Shown here piece by piece: positions 22,001-32,906 of a DNA stretch of 64,000 bases. Source of the DNA: Pocillopora verrucosa (Eukaryota; Cnidaria; Anthozoa; Scleractinia; Pocilloporidae); contig NC_089323.1 in assembly GCF_036669915.1 (NCBI RefSeq), positions 18,898,587-18,962,586 of the forward strand, in the 5' to 3' direction. The position numbers and the translations under genes are program-made. A model generated the notes under the pieces. That model saw only the letters and a list, made by a program, of their open reading frames with translations. It was not told the DNA's origin and made no database searches. Every line of letters starts with the position of its first letter. Position 1 is the stretch's first letter.

Positions 22001-23840
22001 CTCAGTCATCAGTGTTTACATTGTGACATGACTTACCTCATTATAAGCTTCTGGCTCGACTCAGTACAGTAAGTGATCTTTTGGACTTAGCTGGGAAAGA
22101 GAGACTGTTCTTATTGGAAGCCACTTCCAGGGGGTAGAAGCAAAACAGCAGCTTGTTAGTGTTAAAATTTCCCACTTTAAGATTAAAACTCTCAATAACA
22201 TAAATGCTTCTTCACCATGTGTTGTTGTTTTTTTCCCCACAGCTTTCAAAGCGGTGATATGATTCTTCTCATATTTGATGAACGATATGAGAACTATGTA
22301 GCTTTGAGTACAGGACCAACATTGTTCTTTTTACACCCAGACTCAATGGCAGGACTAGATCTTGCAACAAGTGAGTATTGAGCAGGGTGGTCTTTCTGAC
22401 CTTTAGCCTAAGAGGCTGCTGATAATAGAAGAAGTGATTAACATGTAACTTCTCCCTATAATATCCATGCATTATTTAGGAAACAGGTTATGAGAATACT
22501 CAAACTTAGACAGGTAGAAATTGTTTTCTTGATCTATCACCAAATTCTCCAAACTAATGTACAAGGGAGTGAGTAGAAGCTAGAGGGGAGAATTAACGAT
22601 GAGATCTTGGGAGTTTAGGGGTCAACCAGCTTTTGAAGAACTCCCCTTGGTGTTTAATGAAGCTTTCTCATTTTGTTTGATGGTAACATCTACTTTTGAG
22701 CATTGTGTTTTAAAACAAGTTTTGCTAATATTTAAATTGGTGACATCAAACTTTTTTAGGGGAAACTGCTGTTTTTTGTTTAACCCTTTAACTCCCGTGA
22801 GTGATCAAGACAGAATTTCTCCTTATAATATCAATACAATATCAAACAGACAAGTGATGAGAATAAAGAAAAATATCAGTTAAAGAGGATCATAAGTTGA
22901 TCTAATACCAAATTCTCCAAACTAACATCACAAGAACTGTATGAGAGACAGTAAGGAAAATTGCTAATAAGATCATGGGAATTAAAGGGTTAAAGGACAT
23001 AACAATAGCACTTTTTCTGATTATCCTTTTCTCTGTTCCTTTTTAGGTGGCCCTAAAAAACGGTAAGTTTCAAATTTTGTTGATTTATTTTCCCCCTTGT
23101 TAAATTATTTATATTACTCTTAAGATTTTTTTCAGTTGATTTGAACACAACCTGTTCAACAAACAAATAATCCTATTTGAACATGGTGGAAACTTTAACT
23201 GTTTTTCCATTTCGATTCTTAGACCATGGATGCTTGCACAGATGACTGATAAAGAATACTGTCAAGCTAAAAAGGTAGAGTTATAGGTTAATACTTGTTA
23301 TGAAAGCTGCTTTGACCATGAATCAATCACTATTGCTGAAATATTTTATGGCAGTGAGAAATAGGAAATATTTATTGGTCTAAACTAATTCTTCTTGAAA
23401 GGTTTGCTCAAATCCCTCTCAAAGTTTCCATTACATATTCTCTGCCTTAATCTTTACTGCTCAAAGCAGTGCTGACCTTGTAAATAGGAATGCCTGAATG
23501 ACTATTATCCATTTTGATTAGCCTTGAATTTCAGCTCAGATGCATAGTAGGTACCACCCTCATGTTTAGCTTCATTCATGAGATCATGGAAATGATCACA
23601 ACCTAAAGAGGCTACTGATTGTTAAAAAATTCTCTTCCCTTTCAGTCCACTAAGAACTGTGTAGACAAAATTATGAAGAATATGCATACTGATGTTAGGA
23701 AGTTAAGGGTTAATCTGTTTGGTAACATTATACCTAACCAAAATCTTCTTTTCATTCCTCATTTTTAGCCACACAACAGGTTTCGAGTTCCTGTAGGAAC
23801 AAAGTTCTATAGAATTCAAGCCAAACCTTGTGAATTGTGA
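10028..23840 (+). CDS. RB1CC1: RB1CC1/FIP200 autophagy scaffold, 24 exons
   Basis: Exons: 10028-10095, 11140-11269, 11636-11717, 12045-12130, 12444-12559, 13019-13105, 13215-13335, 13996-14104, 14998-15238, 15828-15893, 16541-16627, 16692-16791, 16901-16982, 17300-17358, 17735-19268, 19922-20102, 20505-20565, 20772-20837, 21114-21161, 21750-21817, 22243-22370, 23047-23062, 23223-23274, 23769-23840. All are phase-consistent and total 3660 nt (1219 aa; human about 1594). FIP200 scaffolds the ULK1/ATG1 complex in autophagy initiation. The N terminus (MLHVFYVDLGSTYTF) is the ubiquitin-like fold. Other family blocks are GWAAVVANLE, LLDWISAQ and ILAVAEVVRRR. Exon 15 encodes an acidic, Ser-rich disordered stretch, then coiled coil (about 735-1065). 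The C terminus, about 1131-1219 (LIFDERYENYV, DKEYCQAKK, VPVGTKFYRI), is the Claw domain that binds cargo receptors. A candidate poly(A) signal AATAAA lies at 24623. Confidence 0.93.
11757..11956 (-). repeat. Family A element, degenerate right end
   Basis: Intron 3 of the FIP200 gene. It begins TTAACCCTTGCACTCTCAAG and contains GAGAATTTGGTAT and TATTGTAAGGAGAAATTCTG in reverse family A orientation. The right terminus has decayed (GGGAGTTATTGGGAA). Confidence 0.7.
14262..14450 (+). repeat. Family C element, diverged
   Basis: Intron 8 of FIP200. It shows the family C order: ATTCTCCACACTGTTCTC, AAAAGGAGAATATG, ATGACCTTAATG, ending near GTTAAAGAGTTAA. Ends are degraded relative to the copy at 88. 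Confidence 0.6.
14645..14866 (+). repeat. Family B element
   Basis: Intron 8 of FIP200. It begins TTAACCTTTTAACTCCCAAG and ends near GTCTGGGAGTTAACTAAAAG. The interior GGAGAATTTGGCTTTTGAT and GGTAATGTATGGATATTA identify it as family B. Confidence 0.7.
16285..16472 (+). repeat. Family C element, right end eroded
   Basis: Intron 10 of FIP200. AACACCAGTATGCATATTTT, CTCTCCATACATTTTT, GGAGAGTTTGGTTGATAATC and GATGCTAGTCACTCTTAG follow the family C order. The terminal GGGTTAA is missing. Confidence 0.65.
17440..17697 (-). repeat. Family A element with internal duplication
   Basis: Intron 14 of FIP200. The 32-bp stretch around GTTAGTTCTGAGAATTTGGT occurs twice (about 17457 and 17551), flanking the left end CAACTCCCAAGATCTTATCA. 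The right end is GAGCTCAAGGGTTAA. The arrangement implies a local rearrangement after insertion. Confidence 0.6.
19269..19330. repeat. Low-complexity poly(T) with interspersed G
   Basis: Immediately after the exon 15 donor of FIP200 the intron runs into about 60 bases of T tracts broken by single G residues. The open frame continuing through it into a Phe-rich tail is not coding; the exon ends at 19268. Confidence 0.8.
19404..19615 (+). repeat. Family B element, right end eroded
   Basis: Intron 15 of FIP200. TTAACCATTTAACTCCTAAG, TTCTCCTTTCTAGCTGCTA, TTTGGTGTTAGATTAAGATA and CAATGTATGGATATTTTAGG match family B. The terminal inverted repeat at the right end is not intact. Confidence 0.65.
20159..20310 (+). 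repeat. Palindromic GTGGATA MITE, copy 1
   Basis: Intron 16 of FIP200. Outer ends CTGGCCCTTGTTGTTCAAAC and GCCCTTTGAAAAACTGGGTC are imperfect inverted repeats. The interior holds repeated ATCCAGTGGATAG / GTGGATAGCACTATC palindromes. The same architecture recurs at 34436-34573. Confidence 0.7.
22415..22626 (-). repeat. Family B element, reverse
   Basis: Intron 21 of FIP200. AAGTGATTAACATGTAACTT, TCTCCCTATAATATCCATGC, CACCAAATTCTCCAAAC and GATCTTGGGAGTTTAGGGG are the reverse complement of family B. Confidence 0.7.
22780..22993 (+). repeat. Family A element, well preserved
   Basis: Intron 21 of FIP200. TTAACCCTTTAACTCCCGTG at the left and CATGGGAATTAAAGGGTTAA at the right form a good terminal inverted repeat. 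The interior ATCAAGACAGAATTTCTCC and ATACCAAATTCTCC are diagnostic. Confidence 0.8.
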
Positions 23841-25836
23841 ACATTCATTAAAAGGAGCATGCTTGTAAGCCTCTACATTCAGGAGAGATCATGACTAAGA
23901 TTCTGATAATATTAATTTATCCCATGGTAAATTAAGGTAATCCAGTTTAGTGGAGTGCATTGATACCTGCTGGAAAGCTAGATGTGCTCTACGCACTTGT
24001 ACCCTTATGATGGAGTGCCAAATAATGTTCGATTTATAAATCCTTGTAACTCCAAGATGTAAGCTTTCATGAAATACTGGTGTTTAAATTTTTTGGGTGG
24101 GGGAGGGGGAGGGGGGAGGCAGGGGTTTAATGGTGTATTTTAGTTAGGCTTTTTAAAAAACATTATAGCAAAATTATTATCAAATTTACCTCTGCACAAG
24201 GAAAATATACCCAATTTGAAATTTGAAAACGAGGACATTCCTTAACTAAGTTCTCAATTAAGTGCCCAGGACATAACTAATGCAATGTCTGATGTACCTT
24301 TGAATGGCTGGTGAAATAGTCAGGAATCTTTCCCATTACTTGTGTTATCCTATGTTATATCCTTATTAGTAAGTGCTAATATAGGAATTAAGAAGGTTTT
24401 TGGTGGTCTTGGCAGTCTAGCTTCATATCAAATTTTCATTCCTGCATACAGTTTAACAGTAATACAAATTTTCATTAGTAAACAAGTGCCAAAGCTGCTA
24501 GCTATATTTGACCTTTTGAATACCATAGAGCTATTTTCGTTTTTGAAAGATTAGCATCTGATACATTGTCTTGACTTTGTGTGATACTTTAAACTTCAAA
24601 ATTTTGTATATTGTTAACAAACAATAAAAGTAATTCAGATTCTTTTAAGGTGTGAATTGCCTGTGAAAAATTGGTTAGTGAGTTAACTACATCCTTTACA
24701 AATCATTCACCTCTTGTAAATTCAGAACTCTTAGCTGGGAGTCTTTTTAAAAGGTTCAGCCTGTGGCAAAAGCCTGCAAGGCAAATGGTTCGATGTGCTC
24801 TGTGAAGCCTTGAGCAGCAGAGCAATGAATGAGTAGCAAGGCTCCTTGGCTTGATGCTTCAAAGCTGATGGCTACCTATCCACAATTGATGCATTCGGAA
24901 AAGAGCAGTCACCTAATCATGCGCTTATGGGGATTGAAGAAAAACAATGACAAAGACAACAACAACAACAGAACAGCAATTGATGCAGATGCTATGGGGT
25001 GTTTTTTGATGTATTTCCATTTTGCATTAATTGTTTGCTGATATCAGGCAGGGTTCACACAGTTTAAGATGTAGTTACTTTAGAGCCCCTTATAAAAAAC
25101 ATGACTAAAATCATCATTTGATTCCAAGCACACTCCAACTATCATGGGCATATGAAGGTGTTTGTCATAGCATAGGGGGACCTCTTTATAAGGGGGTGGG
25201 GGTAGTTTACTGTCAGACAGTCAGACAGAAAGTCTAAATGACATCTTGCAGGAGGTGGGTCATATATAGGGTGTAGTGTGATTGAATTTCCAAGAAACAT
25301 CTTGTTAATCTGTAATGGATAAGTTTTTATTATAACATTATACAGTACATAAGTTTAACTATCTAGTTTCCCATATCAAATTCTTAAGATCTCACCTCCC
25401 ACTTTGGAACCAACAAGGCTATAAATAGTGACTTGATAAAATGATACAATTTGAAAAAGGCCAAAAAATTTTATGGACCATTTTCCCATGTATGTGTCAA
25501 TCAAGGTAATATAAACTAAATTTGTTTGACAATGACAGTTATCTTTTCTTCATTAATGTAATGACCACTGCATCCAGGAGTAAAATGAAATATTTCTTTG
25601 AATGCTATCTACAACACAATCAAATTTCTATAAACACCATTGTATTAATAATCAATGTTGTCTGATAATCCTCTGATATATACAACCGGTCCATATTTGT
25701 AATGTTATCTACGCTTTTCCAAGTATTGGGAGAGAAGGAGAGATGGAACACAAAACGTGTCTTGTTTATTTTCAATCTCCATGATGCGGTCTCCATTACG
25801 ACTGGTACCTTGGAGTAAAGAAAGTAACATCGCATA
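23841..25836. other. Intergenic DNA between convergent FIP200 and R3HDM4-like genes
   Basis: Contains the 3' UTRs of both convergent genes. A plus-strand AATAAA lies at 24623-24628 for FIP200. A minus-strand AATAAA (TTTATT at 25765-25770) lies about 70 bp past the R3HDM4-like stop. A G-rich run occurs near 24100. No further gene is recognised. Confidence 0.6.
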
Positions 25837-28800
25837 TTAAATTATAAGTAAAAGCCACATTAGTTTGCTATAGTAATTAGGAATGTATCTAGTTTTCTCT
25901 TCTTTGGTTGCTGGCCACCAAACAGGTTCCCTTGAGTGTTGCATTCCCAGCCCCTGATCAGCTCCTACCAAAGAGCAGCTGCTGTTGACATAAAATTTAT
26001 TTCCTGGGCTATGCAGATTAGACCTCAAATGATTTGGTGAAACTGTTGTTTTAACCCTAAGAAATTACTGTTTACATTTTTATAACCTTTAGTTTCTTTA
26101 GATTTATAAAGGCCTCCAAAGTTCCCATTTTGTTACTATAAATCATAAAATGGTCCTTACAGATGAAATTTAGGCTGGAATTCATTGATTCACACAACAT
26201 TCAAAGGTCCCACACAGCCAAATTCAAATTGATGCAGGTGAAGCATAAAAACATTACAACTTGCATGATTATGGCTAATCTTGACATCCAGTGACTGCTC
26301 CTTAACATAAAACAAAGTAACAACTGCTTCACTGCTAAAATACTCACTTTTTGATTTCAAACCTAGGAACTGACATACACCATGCACCAACAGCCTATCA
26401 AAACTAAAGAAAAAACAGGATTTTATGTTATTTTAATTTGTCATTAGTTATTGTCAATGTAACATCCAACTGTAAACTATCCATCTCAAACACCACTTCC
26501 CCCTTCATTTGTTGGTTGAAAAGAGGGATATATTTTCAAATTTTTTTTTCATATTTACCTTAACAAAAGGAATAAATGCAGACCTTAAAAATGATTTGTA
26601 TCTACGTACCTGGATGGAACAGAGGAAATCATGACTGCAGTGGGATCATCAGAAAAATATGCAACCACCTCCTGTTCATGGTATTTTAGGCCACCCTGAT
26701 GACAAAAAAAGTACAAAATAAAAAAATATAAAAGAATGATAGAAAACTCTCTAAATTTTAACATAATTTGTTTTCATGAGAAGGGGTCGGGATACTTAGA
26801 AGATTAAGGTAGCATGAAATTTTATTTAGCAATCTCGTTTCTTCTTTTAATCAATGTAATTATACTATAAAGGGAATTTTGCATTTTTAAAATGAACCAT
26901 TATCAATTCTCAAAGCTTTATTAATTGAAAAAGCTGCAGTACCATTGGGAAACGTTTTTTCGTAAGGGTTCCTCTGATACGTCCTTCAATTCTGTTGAAA
27001 GCCTTTTCTGCAACTGCTACTGCATCTAAGTAAAAAAAAAAAAAAAATAGAGAAACCTGCATCAATAAGACTAAGCATGTTTACCAAGCACTATTAAATA
27101 AAGCAGAGAAACACAATACCTCGCTCTGTTGGGATGTCATCTTCAGCTGTGTTTTCCCTATCAACATCCTGAACAGGTGCAGCTGTTTTCCTCTTTGGAA
27201 CCATAAAAGCTTCTTGTTCTTCTTCAGAGAGGTTTACAAACCCATTCCAAATCTATTTTTCAATGAAAACTTACGTTACTGACTGACAAGGCTTTATGTG
27301 ATAGTGTAGTCTGATTGTCTGGGTGAGTGTGGTCCTTTGAAGGACTAGTTTGTAGAAGTGACTAATGTTTCCACAACCTGAGTAGAAGTTATAATCAGAG
27401 TCAAGTACATAGTTGTTGTCTGGCAAAGATACCGCAGCTGTAATATTAATTGCTGTGATGTGATAAGGCTTTAATTGATAATTTCACTTTGAAAATTTGG
27501 TTTCATGACGGATTGATGGAATCCCTTTGTTGATAGTTCTCTTGATTCTCATCACATGCCTGATTAAAAATGTAATATTCCTGTGATGATAAATGAAATT
27601 TGGTCGGCAAGGAATTGGTGAACAATTAAGTTGTTTATCACAGTGTCGACTGTTCACCTCCCATTGAGTAATAAACAATTAAGAGCATTACCTTCATGCT
27701 TTCTTCATTACTCAAAAGTTTTGCAAACACGGATGTGTTGTTGCTGACTAAATCAGAGATGTCAAGTTCTCCAATTTCCTCATGGTCAACCAAACTCAGC
27801 AGAAAACACACTGAATTTAAGATTAAGGAGAAAAAAAGGAAAGCTTAAAATTTGCCATTGCAGTCTTTTTAAAACTACTCTGAGCAAGTGAAGGCTGAGG
27901 GGTTGAACTTTGAAGCAGAAAGAGGTTTCTTCAATCAAATGGCTACAAAAACTACCTAGTTGTCAGTTTGACTCACTCATCCAATGTCCCCTGATTATAC
28001 CCCCCCTCACCTATAGCCACCCAATCTTGTTTAACCAGGGTTAGTGTACTCAATCAAATGGATGTGGGATGTTGGAATATCACGTCATTACCACCATCTA
28101 AAATATTTCATAGTGAAAAATTATACTTTTGAAACAAATAGAATTAGTGTTAGGAGACAGATATTCAGCTTTCAGGTTTTCTCTTTCCCAGCTCTTCGCT
28201 TACAATTCTCATATCTTCTCATCGGCCGGCTTCCGGTTTTCACTCTGCGTCCAGTGTTCCTTGAGTCGTATTGTACCTTTTTCTTTTGCGATCGATTACG
28301 TGTATGCCGCCTTTGATTTGAGTCTTGCTGGGGAGTCTGAGGGTGTGTAGGTTCTAAGTACTCTTCCTCTGAAGCACTGAAAGAGCAAAGCGGCTTCGGT
28401 TTTTAATAATATATATCAGCTGAGTGTATTTTAACCCACAGCTGACATAGCTAAAACGTTTTGTTAGCCTGCATGGTACAGCGAAGATGAAAGTGGTCCA
28501 CCGAAAACAAAATTATTACGATTGAGCCGAAAAAACGCCAAATAATTCTGTTTTCAACGCCGTTTCGATCACCTGTTATCATCCTACGATCACGAGAAGT
28601 GATAAAGGCATTTAATCGTTCGAAACAGTTTCTTGATCTCTTAATGACGATCACACTTGAAAGCTAACTAGAACGACTAGACAAAAAAATCAGCTGATTC
28701 GTGGCGATGGAAAGGAAGGCCGGCTCCCACCTCAAAACCGCGCAAGGTAAACAAATCAAGTTATGTAATGCTGCGTTACTTACTGATCTGCTCCATAATT

Positions 28801-28860
28801 TTCGATCATTCCTTGGTTACGACGATTTCGGAAATGTTCGTTAACATTAATAACCCCCAT
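25837..28860 (-). CDS. R3HDM4: R3H domain-containing protein 4-like, 8 exons
   Basis: Exons in transcript order: 28784-28860, 28204-28376, 27692-27810, 27120-27252, 26943-27025, 26610-26695, 26344-26403, 25837-25981. Phases agree throughout and total 876 nt (291 aa; human about 268). Landmarks shared with R3HDM4 are the MGVINV start, ENLCFLLSLV, IWNGFVNLSEEEQEAFM, and the R3H core FDRLLVHGVCQFLGLKSKSE. R3H domains bind single-stranded nucleic acid; the cellular role of R3HDM4 is poorly known. A longer in-frame start exists at 28974, but the internal ATG at 28860 matches the vertebrate N terminus. The last exon (tail ending KLMWLLLII) is the least certain, since it does not clearly resemble the vertebrate end. 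Confidence 0.82.
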
Positions 28861-29236
28861 AGTACCGAGGAAAATCACTTGAAGTTCTAAAAGTTTGCCA
28901 AAATATGACAGGCGATTGTAACCAAAACAAAAAATGGCGGAATTTAGATTTCGACCAGTGATGCAATGATTCATTTACGCGAAGCTGATTGGCTGACAGG
29001 GGGTGGTCTTACTTTGTGATCTTAATAATGGTAGGGGATCTGTTTACTTCTGAAAATTTCCTCTTTAGGAACCTTCCCTTAAAAACTGGATGGATCTTAG
29101 GAGTAGATCAGATTTGCTTAGCAGAGGCTCCCACACGAACCATTGGTAGGATAACTATACTCAACAACAGAGAAATTCATTAGTGGGGGCCTATGAGCTG
29201 GTTATGACTTTTATAAGATTTGGTGGCTCCGAATTG

Positions 29237-29851
29237 CGGTCGTTCCGCCCGAAAGACAATCCGCTCGAGAATGGAAGTCAATCCGCCCGAGAATGGGAGT
29301 CGATCCGCCCGAAGAACAAACAGTGCATCAAATTACAAAGATGAAGCTGTTATTCCATTTTTTTTTTATTTCTTTTAGTAATGTTTGTAGATATTTGTTG
29401 ACCGTGTTATCAAAACAACAGCTCATTCAACCGCAGGGATATTGAACTTCTCCAGAACTTCTGCGATCAAAATAATGAATAAAATAATAATAATAAATTT
29501 AATACCTATATAGCACAAATTCATTATAAGTATATGATCTAATGCCCTTTACAATAACTTAAAAAATATCCAAAGAAACCGCAGGGAATATGATAGATTA
29601 CAAAATGAAAACAAAATTATATTTAACAATAAATTAAAAAGCGATAAAAATCTATATATCAAAAGTCAGTATACAACTCAGCAAAAATATTAAACTATTC
29701 ATGTTGTGCTTCGTTACAAAAACTCATAAAACATTAGTTTTATTTAAGATACCATGTTAAAGAACTCCACACAACGCATAGATAAGACGACACATACATC
29801 GGGGGAAATTACTTCGAAGTTCGGGCGGATAGTTCTCGGGCGGAACGACCG
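29237..29851. mobile_element. Non-autonomous DNA transposon with CCGCCCGA terminal inverted repeats
   Basis: GGTCGTTCCGCCCGA at 29238-29252 is the exact reverse complement of TCGGGCGGAACGACC at 29836-29850, and one more base matches outside. Subterminal CCGCCCGA-type motifs repeat at about 21-bp spacing on the left and twice on the right. The AT-rich interior has no coding capacity. No clear target-site duplication was seen. Confidence 0.8.
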
Positions 29852-31167
29852 GATACCAGTTGGCTGATAACCTGCCCATTCATCGGCTATCTCTAAATAG
29901 CCTGATTGCCAATTTCAAAGGAAACCTATAGTTTCAGTTACTGGCTGTCAAAGTAAACAAACTCTGCATCATGGATATCATCAAAAATAAGACCGACTAC
30001 AGAAGGCGTGGTCTGGCTACCACAAACGACTTGGTTCGACTAACAATCCCATTCTGCCCATGTGAATAGCTTCGCCTAGCCTACACACAGGGCATGAGTT
30101 GAGAGAGTCCCAAATATGCTTGTGAAATTTTCTAACGGGTTTAAAATTAAACACAGACGCTTTGACAAAGAAAACCTAGGATAATCAGATCAAACTAGGA
30201 ATACAATTGTTTTCAAAACTTTTACCGACCCATAAAAAAATACCTTTGTTTTCTTCCAATTAGCGCGAAGCACGCTATCACTTCAAGAGGGTGGAACAGC
30301 ATGACAGAAAACCACTGAAACTGTTAAGGTTTCCTTTTTTTGTAACTCGAGATCTACTAACTTGCACATCAGTTGCAAACTGTTCGTTATTCTAGTGGTA
30401 GACAAGCTCCTCGGAAGTGGCTCGCTACAAAGGCAACCCGTGTAGCGCATTTCTTTCAACTCTGACGCGCGGCATGAAAAGAAAAAGCGACGGTAGGTAG
30501 ACAAAGAAGCCCGCAACAAAGAAACTGACGGCAAGTGTAGTTTGAAGGAGAGTCGTCGCCGAATACAAGTGACAAAAAGGCTGCGTATAGGCAGAAAAGT
30601 TGATAGTTTAACAAAATGGGACAATAGTTGATGGAAAGATGCTTCTGACCGTAGATGATTTGAAAGGATAAGTTGGAGAGAGTAAAACGCCTAGTGGCAG
30701 GCTACAGACGAACGATGGAGTCTTGGCTAACAAAAGAAATTAGAGTCTATTGTAAAATGGACAAAAACGTTTACTACTTAAAAACTAAAATGAAAACGTA
30801 GTTAAAATTGCTTTTCTCAAGGGTAATTAGTATCTGTTTTACTGCACTTCAATCAAAGCCAAGCTCAGAGTAAATGAGAACTGGAAAGAACTAGGAAATA
30901 TTTTTTTCATCTAACTCTGAAAAAATGTGGCGAATCTATCGTGTCGGGCAGATTTTCTAACACTGAACTAGAGTAACTCTGAGTAAGTTATAAGTTATAA
31001 GATATGCAGGATGTGTGAAAATATCAATTCCTTTGTTTATCTCTCCGACCAATTAAATCTTGCTTCCTTACTCTTTCGACCAATGAAAATTCTTCATTTG
31101 GGCAGAACGTGCGGTTTTCAAAATCGCCCTTCATAAACTGCAATCAAAAGCGTGAATTCATTGGTTA

Positions 31168-31497
31168 TTGCGTGTTCTTTGCGTACCGTTCGAGAAACAC
31201 AGTCAAAGGATGGTCAGGCCAGAAGAATCTGTTATGGAGCAGAAAAACGAAACTGCTGTAAACGGAATTTTAAACGGGGAGAGAAAGATGACCCGCTACA
31301 GACCTGACAACGGGACACTGAGTGAAATAAGAAGCTTTCAGTCTCCAGTTCTCGGAGGAAGACGAAACGTTAACATTCCGAATGCTATTCAGCTGGGACG
31401 AAGAATCCGCGGAGAACAAGCTTGAAGTTAGGAACTCAAAAAACAGCGCAAGGCATACGAGATATTTCTGCGACATGGATTAGATTATCGGAACTGA
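31168..31497 (+). pseudogene. Possible small gene or relic of unknown function
   Basis: An 85-codon frame starts at ATG 31168 (or 31210) and ends with TGA at 31423-31425, after NAIQLGRRIRGEQA. In the same frame, past a second stop (TAG 31429-31431), it continues as ELKKQRKAYEIFLRHGLDY to TGA at 31495. The downstream part has protein-like composition and continues the same frame, which suggests either two nonsense changes in a once longer product or chance. CCAAT and ATTGG motifs lie just upstream. I do not recognise the family and assign no function. Confidence 0.3.
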
Positions 31498-31784
31498 ACA
31501 GAGGAATGAATGTTACTCGCGTAGCTTCTGTTGTTGCCAGGGGCGAAGTTATAAACTTTAACTGATTCGGTATTTTTTCTTTTAGTTAGATAACAAAGCG
31601 CGCAAACGTTTTTAAACTTTGTTATCATGGATCTGATTCCAGACACTAAAGCCGTAACGCACAACTCTTGTTTAGCTCCAATCATGAACACGGTTTCGAT
31701 GTGCAGCCACGATTTCCTCCTGATCCAGCATCCTGCTAGTTACTGAAAGGAGATTGGTCACTTTTTACAACTTGGAAACTTGGA

Positions 31785-32141
31785 ATGCTTTTATGTAACG
31801 CAACTCAAGCACAAGCTGTCTTACTGGAATACGCTTTATCGAAAGCCTGCCACACGTTTCTTGATTTCCGCCTTAAAGATTGCTCTACCTTTCGTTGTGT
31901 TGCAAAAGGATCCAACGTAATACTGTCACGTCACACTTTTTATTTCAAACAAGATGGACTCATTTGTGACTATAGTTCAAGTTTATCTCACATTTTACTT
32001 CATTCACTGAGGTCAGCAGTGACGTCAAGCAATGTAAAGACTTCAAGGCAAGAATCAGTTGCATCTGTGGTGTGTTCAATAAAATTCCTAGTTCTTAGCA
32101 TGTGTTTATTGCTGTGGTTTAAAAATAAAATAATTCAGTGA
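31785..32141 (+). other. Unrecognised 118-codon open frame
   Basis: An open frame from ATG 31785 to TGA 32139-32141. Its end overlaps an AATAAA (about 32125), so this stretch could equally be the 3' UTR of a transcript starting near 31168. Composition is Ser/Leu-rich with no recognised domain. It is not a confident coding call. Confidence 0.2.
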
Positions 32142-32267
32142 TTAAATACATTATACGTTCCCGACATATCAAATGAGCTTTTGTCAACAACTCGTCCTTG
32201 GACCAATCACTTGACAAAGAAGTTGAGTCAGCTAAAAAACATCCAAAAATAGTAACGCGATGCAACC

Positions 32268-32475
32268 TCAATCTATGAACTCTCAAGTTCTAATTGTTAA
32301 TTCTCTTCTTTAACTGCTTAACAGTTCCTTTCAATTAGTTACAAGAATTTGGTGTTAAATCAAGATAACAACTTCTACCTGATAACTTCGAGTATTCATA
32401 TTACCTTTGATGGGTAATGTATGGATATTATAGGAAGAGGTTACATGTTAATCTTTTCTGAGAGTGAAGGGGAAA
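32268..32475 (+). repeat. Family B element, eroded ends
   Basis: CTCTCAAGTTCTAATTGTTA, AGAATTTGGTGTTAAATCAA, GGGTAATGTATGGATATTAT and ACATGTTAATCTTTTCTGAG follow the family B order with degraded termini. Confidence 0.7.
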
Positions 32476-32611
32476 CTCCTTGAATACGAAATGAAAACAT
32501 ACTTTGTTCACAAAAGGAACTCATAGCAAACTCTATTCCTTTACATAAAGGTAAGCAGGGTCGGCCAATCCAGAGCAATTTTCGAAAGAAAACCGGCATT
32601 TCAACGGTTAT

Positions 32612-32906
32612 GGTTCACACCTCGCTCTGACTTCGTTCTGTAATTGGTACGAGAAACTCGAGTCATCCTTTCAGGAAATGTGATGCCCAATTCAAACAAA
32701 ACGCGACTTAGTCATCTGATTTGAGATCTAAAAGCTTTAAAAGAAAGTTCAATCGAATTCTTTTTGTCTAGAGTATGACTATTTGATGCTTTGAAAAGGA
32801 CACTGAAAATTTTCCCAAAAAGGCTTTAGAGTAAAGGAATAAAGAAACCCAGATTAAAATCTAACCCTGGGTTAGCGCTAATCGGCCTTCGAACAACTGG
32901 GCCCTG
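32612..32906. repeat. Repeat remnants (ATTGG-type element and CCCTGGGTTAGCGC end)
   Basis: The stretch around CTCGCTCTGACTTCGTTCTG resembles the sequence at 35159-35360 (CGCTCTGTGATTGG). At 32866-32906, CTAACCCTGGGTTAGCGC then TCGAACAACTGGGCCC resembles a MITE terminus. Boundaries are uncertain. Confidence 0.4.

Noticed and set aside
29238-29300. CRISPR-like array from the repeated CCGCCCGA motif
   Set aside because: Repeats are short, spacers are similar to each other, and the motif is part of a transposon terminus in animal DNA.
30283-30624. 113-codon minus-strand frame rich in Ser, Leu and Arg
   Set aside because: No domain, no splice partners and no conserved motif could be seen.
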